A stretch of DNA of 64,000 nt, taken from assembly GCA_028023455.1 (NCBI GenBank), contig JAQFVV010006245.1, positions 6,257,276 to 6,321,275 of the forward strand. The letters are read 5' to 3'. A program made the translations under genes and the position numbers. This DNA is from Epiperipatus broadwayi. Taxonomy: Eukaryota > Onychophora > Udeonychophora > Euonychophora > Peripatidae. Positions 59,066-64,000 of the stretch are shown here, one piece after another; position 1 is the stretch's first letter, and every line of letters starts with the position of its first letter. Below the pieces are notes generated by a model. That model was not told where the DNA came from and searched no databases. It saw only the letters and a program-made list of their open reading frames with translations.

Positions 59066-62000
59066 CAATGTATTTAAACATAATGATGGATGAAAGCAAT
59101 ACACTGCAAAGTTCACTTCAAATTTAACATATCATTTAACAGATTGTAGCCAATATTGTATTTTATTGCTTAATTATTATTTTTTTGCTTGTCTCTCAAC
59201 ATAAATGCATAACTGTATTACTACAACTTATGTCTTAAACTAATAACTGTGGTCGTGAATCCACATTTCATTATGTTATAGCAGACCCATGAGTTAAGCA
59301 ATTTAAGTTTTTATAATACTGCTTTTACCAATACCCATAAAATTGGTAAACCATAAGAGTGTATTTGTTTTGAAACATTGCAATTCATGTCAATAACCAC
59401 ATGAATCTTAATAGCTATAAGGTAGCTAGCTCTTAATGAGTTATTTGAGATATTACATTGGATTTTACATTTTTGAAAAAAGGGCAATAATATATGAAAA
59501 AGTTTTAGTCTGATCCATATAACTTACAAATTGTATCAAAGGACTATTGATGAGCTTTGATGAGAAATATTGAAATGAGTAAAATACCATATAAAAATTT
59601 GATACCAGTATGAGTCAATGACTCAATCAGTAGCATATTTTCTAATATTTTTATAAATTAATTTTTTAATTGTCACTATGAATAAATTTTTAGGTATACT
59701 ATTACTGATACATCACTATATGATATTTGAGCTAGGCCAGTTTCCATCTTACCAAATATGATATAATTTTTGTCAATTTTATCAAATCAGTCAATTGACA
59801 AAAGATTGATGTCAAATAAAGAATCACTATGTATTCTGCCAAATGTTTCAGCATTCATGAATTGAGATATCAACTTCATCCAAGATTATTGCTTTGTAAG
59901 TTAAAAATCTTGATTTCTATAAATAATCATTATTGCATTTGTAAAATTTATTATATTATATATAATACATCAATAAACCTTTAAATTTTTGTTCTCTTGG
60001 CATTTAATGGATTAAAAGTCATTAATTTAGTCAAAAAATTCTTAATTTATTAATTACTGAACTGGTTTTGGTCATCAAAATGTGGACTGGTATAATAAGG
60101 AATTTAGTTGAAACTGCTGTGAATATTGATGAAATATATCAGCCATGCCAAAGATTTGTCATCTGCTACATGAGATTCAGTAATTTCTGAAATTTTTTAA
60201 AAGCATTTTTCAATGTTAAAAAATATTATAGACTCTCTGGCAATTATCAGAACATCAAGACAAATAAATATATTTACCTACCTTTCCCAGATTTGGGCCA
60301 AAAATTTTGAGGAAAAGATCAATGTTTTCTCTTAAAAAAGTTAGAAAAAGTGGAGATCCTTAGCCAATCCCTTTTGTTATCTGAAATGTTAGGAAAAGTT
60401 TCAGGATGATCTTTATTGCTGATGATCTATTTTTTATATGTACAATTTATTAGTTAATATGTGAGGACAGGATTTTCCATAAAAGATATTTGTTTAACTA
60501 GAAAATAAAGGTCAACATACTCAAAGGCAAATTTAAATCAACCTTTATTGCAATTACATAGTTTTGTTTTGTGTAACTATTTTATGGTATGCTAAGACTG
60601 CGTAATGGATATGTCCACCAGAAATAGAATAATAAACAGAGTTTAATTGATAAAAAGAATTAATGTTTATGTAGCAATATTTCTAAGAAATAAAATCTTC
60701 AGCTGTTATAATTTGTAAATGTGTCATAATTAAACCCATGGTATCATAGTTTTTCACTATTATAAACAAATAAATATCATATTTAATATTCTGTACTTAA
60801 TGAATTAAAGAAATTTATATGTGATTGGCAATCAGATGCATCATGGATTTATATAAGCAGATGTAATGTTTTAAGATATAAATATTGTTGATAGTTTTCA
60901 GGTGTCTAATTGTTTAATTATATCCTCAAAGAAAAAGATATTGTGAATTTCTGTCTTTCAGTCAATACCATAATGACAGGTTATATCAGTTTATAAATGT
61001 TTAAACTATTGCCAAATTACAAGATCCACGTGACTTCCCAAAATAATGTTACCACCTTTCTTTTTTACTGTGCAAATATCTCTCTGGTAATGTGATCTAG
61101 TTTGGGCATATTTCATAATTATAAAACTAGCTTATTAGATGACTTAATTATATTTATGAATTTTAATGTTTGCATATCTTCTTAAATAATATCACACAAT
61201 TTATTATATTTTTTAATGTATAAATTTTTAATTATTAGTAACTATTAAAGGAAGTTTGTTTAATTAGTCTGAGATTTCTTTTATAATAGAAATTAGAAGA
61301 TAATGTGTTCATCACAGTATTGATGAATAATTATTTGAAAATAAATAAATCTAAGAAAATATCTTTTTAAAGTATACATATTATGAGATAATTAATAAAT
61401 GTTTAATCCTTAGAGAAGTATCACATATGACAAAATCATCCATTATGAAATATGGGACATTGTTATTAATGGGTATTGGTAACATTTATACATAAAGATA
61501 AGAATTTTAATATTTGAAATACCAGAAGAGATAATTATATATGTTACTGAATCCTCAAGTATTACTATTGATTTAGATATTTTTTCTTTATTGATTAAGA
61601 TAGCAATATCTCTGGTTTAATATATCAATGGTTGGAAAACACTTTTAAAAAATTTATGAACTTTAGGCCAACATTTAGCTCCTTTAAATTTAAAATTGCA
61701 AATTTTATGTTGTAACTGAATATGACGTGGGATGACATTTATATCTGTGAATTTGTTTTATTTGCATCATTTGGATGAATGGATTCTTTTGTGGTGCTAG
61801 GGTTTGTCTTTTTTTTATTGAGTTGATATGCATTTTTTGAGCCCCCCCCAGTGGATAGCTGAGATGATGATGTATTTCATGCTATAGAAATGATTGTTGA
61901 TTTTTTTTGATTATAGAAATAGTTAGAATGACAACATTTTGAAAAGTTTCCATTAAGTTTTGACTTTGTTAAAATAAGCAGTAATAGAAAATTGCTCTTA

Positions 62001-62250
62001 TTAAAGATTGCTTTATCTTTTTATATCTTTCCCTATACTCTAAGATTATGTCATCAATGTTCTCATGAAGAAGCTCTGTATTGATATCTCCTTGGACCAT
62101 CACTTAAGACCACAAGGGGCTAATAAGTAGTTAGGCACAATTTTATTAACAAAATTGCAAAGAGAACATTTATTCATTGGACATTTAGATGTAATATGTT
62201 CTAATCTATAGCACTAAATCCGTCTTTGATGTAAATTGTGCATGGAATCA
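59066..62250. other. AT-rich spacer, nothing recognised
   Basis: Apart from 59067-59152, which resembles 53925-54010 before the left LTR, no gene, RNA or repeat is identified. Confidence 0.5.
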
Positions 62251-62257
62251 AACACTC

Positions 62258-62430
62258 CATTCATTCATCTTTTAAAAATAATATTAGATTAAAATCTTTT
62301 TCTTCTTCACTTTTCTCTTCTGCAGTCTTCAATCAAATAATCCATCCATGTATTCACCTCTTTAAAAAATAACATTAGCCTAAAATTTTTTCTTCTTACA
62401 CTTTTCTCTTTTATCTTCTGCAGTTCCGTA
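62258..62430. repeat. Two ~95 bp tandem units
   Basis: AATAATATTAGATTAAAATC..TTTTCTTCTTCACTTTTCTCTTCTGCAG is repeated as AATAACATTAGCCTAAAATT..TTTCTTCTTACACTTTTCTCTT..CTGCAG. A perfect 16-bp hairpin with a 2-base loop follows at 62449-62482. Confidence 0.7.
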
Positions 62431-62448
62431 ATTTTGAATTATTTAAAT

Positions 62449-62482
62449 CCTTTATTTTATTAATCTATTAATAAAATAAAGG
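62449..62482. repeat. Perfect 16-bp hairpin, 2-base loop
   Basis: CCTTTATTTTATTAAT, loop CT, ATTAATAAAATAAAGG. It stands directly before the ~300 bp tandem array. Confidence 0.9.
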
Positions 62483-62517
62483 CTATTTAAAAATAAATTT
62501 ATATATATAATATAGCA

Positions 62518-63720
62518 ATTAATACTCAAACTATTGGTTTATTAAGAAAATGAAATACTCTCAATCCAAAGCATAAGATAAAACTTTTATAGAGAAAAGA
62601 ATGGACTGTTCTCTCTTTATGTCACCTTTATAGATATTATCAGAAACAAAGAAAGCATAAATTTTTAAACTGATATTATTTTTAAAAAAAATTTTTAAAC
62701 TGATTTATATTATTTTAACTGATATTGTGAAAATTTTCAATTTACAGACAGTCATTACTGACTTGAGGAGTGAAATATGTAAATATAAGATATTCCCAGT
62801 CATTAATATTATGTAATAAATTAAAATTAATACTCAAATTACTGATTTGTTAAGGAAATGAAATACTCTCAATCCAAAGCACAAGACAAAACTTTTATAG
62901 AGAAAAGAACAGGCCGACTTCTCTCTTTACCTCATCTTCTTATACAGAGATTTATCTGAAGCACTTTGGAAACAAAGTATCAATTTTTAAATTGATTTTT
63001 ATTATTTTAATTGATATTTGTGAAATTTTTCAATTTACTCAATGACTAAAATATGTAAATATAAGATATTCCCAGTGATTAATATTATGTAATATATTGA
63101 GATCAATACTCAAACTACTGATTTATTAAATAAATGAAATACTTTCCACTCAAAGCTCAAGACACTATTTTTATAGAGAAAAGAATGATTGTCTTCTATT
63201 TTTACCTCATCATCTTATAAAGAGATTTATCTGAAGCATTTTAGAAAGAAAGCATGAATTTTAAACTAATTATATCACTTTTTAAAAACTATTTTTAAAT
63301 TGATTTATATTACTTTAATTGACATTTTTCGTTTTACACATTAACAATACCAACTCAAAGAATGAAATGTGTAAATATAAGATATTCCCAATGATTAATA
63401 TCATACAATATATTGATATTAATATTCAAACTCCTGGTTTTTAAGTAACTAAAATAATTTCAATCCAAAGTAAAAGACATAACTTTTATAAAGAAAAAAA
63501 AAAAAAGATTGTCTCCTCTCTTTACCACATTTTCTTATACAGAGGTTTATCTACAGCCCCTTTTAAAAATTCATGCTTCCTTTCTAAATTGTTTCAGATA
63601 AATCTCTATATAAAATGAGCTAAAGAAAAAAGACAGTTTGTTCTTTTATAAAAGTTTTGTCTTGTGCTTAAAAAAACCCAATAATTTAAGAATTAATCTT
63701 ATATTAATACTTCTAATAAT
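62518..63720. repeat. ~300 bp tandem array, four units plus one inverted partial unit
   Basis: AATACTCAAA (AATATTCAAA in the last) starts at 62521, 62828, 63105 and 63421. Shared blocks are GAAATACT.TCAATCCAAAGC, AACTTTTATAGAGAAAAGAA, ATCTTCTTATACAGAGATTTATCTGAAGCA and GTAAATATAAGATATTCCCA. After 63556 the sequence turns round: 63570-63690 is the reverse complement of a unit (AGATAAATCTCTATATAA, AAAAGTTTTGTCTTGTGCTT). Confidence 0.85.
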
Positions 63721-64000
63721 ATGTAATCATGGTAATAATAAATGCTCCTCATGATGGTTATATTAATGTATTCAGATAATTATAATTAGAGGTTCAACTT
63801 AATTAATATCACTTATTAGATTTGCTATTTCTATAAGAATAAAAAAATCAAATTCAAATGAATTCAATTTATGTTTATAAGGCAAGACTATCAGTGATAT
63901 ATATATATGAATTCATAGTATTATTTCCAGGAGCTTCTGTGTAATAAAAATATAATGGCTAAATAGATGATGTTTCAGTACAATAACAAATACTTTCCTC

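Noticed and set aside
1-64000. CRISPR arrays or prokaryotic operons
   Set aside because: Tandem repeats here have no unique spacers of constant size, and gene content, poly(A)-type signals and transposon classes are eukaryotic.

Overview
The window looks like repeat-dense, strongly AT-rich intergenic DNA of an animal, most likely an invertebrate. The signs are a piggyBac transposase, Merlin/ISXO2-type transposases, two Ty3/Gypsy-like retrotransposons, non-LTR reverse transcriptase remnants, several long LTR-like repeats and many satellites, with no convincing host gene. I cannot name the species. A 500-base run of N (14332-14831) is an assembly gap.

Layout. 1-7.1 kb: copies of a ~2.2 kb LTR (family 1). 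Two lie in direct orientation around ~0.7 kb of non-coding DNA, with a primer binding site resembling that for tRNA-Lys, and a more diverged copy has its own such site. 9.6-14.1 kb: a piggyBac-like transposase with one homopolymer frameshift, flanked by a ~201 bp tandem array on the left and 31 bp and 152 bp arrays on the right. 15-15.5 kb: zinc-finger tail of a non-LTR retrotransposon. 15.5-16.3 and 24.8-25.6 kb: a ~0.75 kb direct repeat. 19.1-23.3 kb: a Ty3/Gypsy gag-pol broken by a few single-base frameshifts. 25.7-27.8 kb: a further family-1 LTR in the opposite orientation.

28.4-32.7 kb: two Merlin-like DNA transposons lying head to head. 33.1-36.5 and 42.2-46.9 kb: a second long LTR-like repeat family, including a large head-to-head inverted duplication. 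39.8-41.1 kb: a miniature LTR retrotransposon (TRIM-like) with PBS, PPT and a 5-bp target duplication, inserted in a degenerate minisatellite. 46.36-46.59 kb: a perfect 81-bp inverted repeat. 47 kb: a non-LTR reverse transcriptase remnant. 54.0-59.1 kb: a second, decayed Ty3/Gypsy element in which everything from mid-LTR to mid-reverse transcriptase is inverted, so gag/protease/RT-N read leftward while RT-C/RNase H/integrase read rightward. 62.3-63.7 kb: a ~300 bp tandem array whose last unit is inverted.

The recognisable proteins are all transposition enzymes. None forms an intact reading frame as assembled, although the piggyBac frame is one base from intact and the first Gypsy element is only lightly damaged. 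A recurring theme is inverted or fold-back duplication at scales from 16 bp to ~650 bp.
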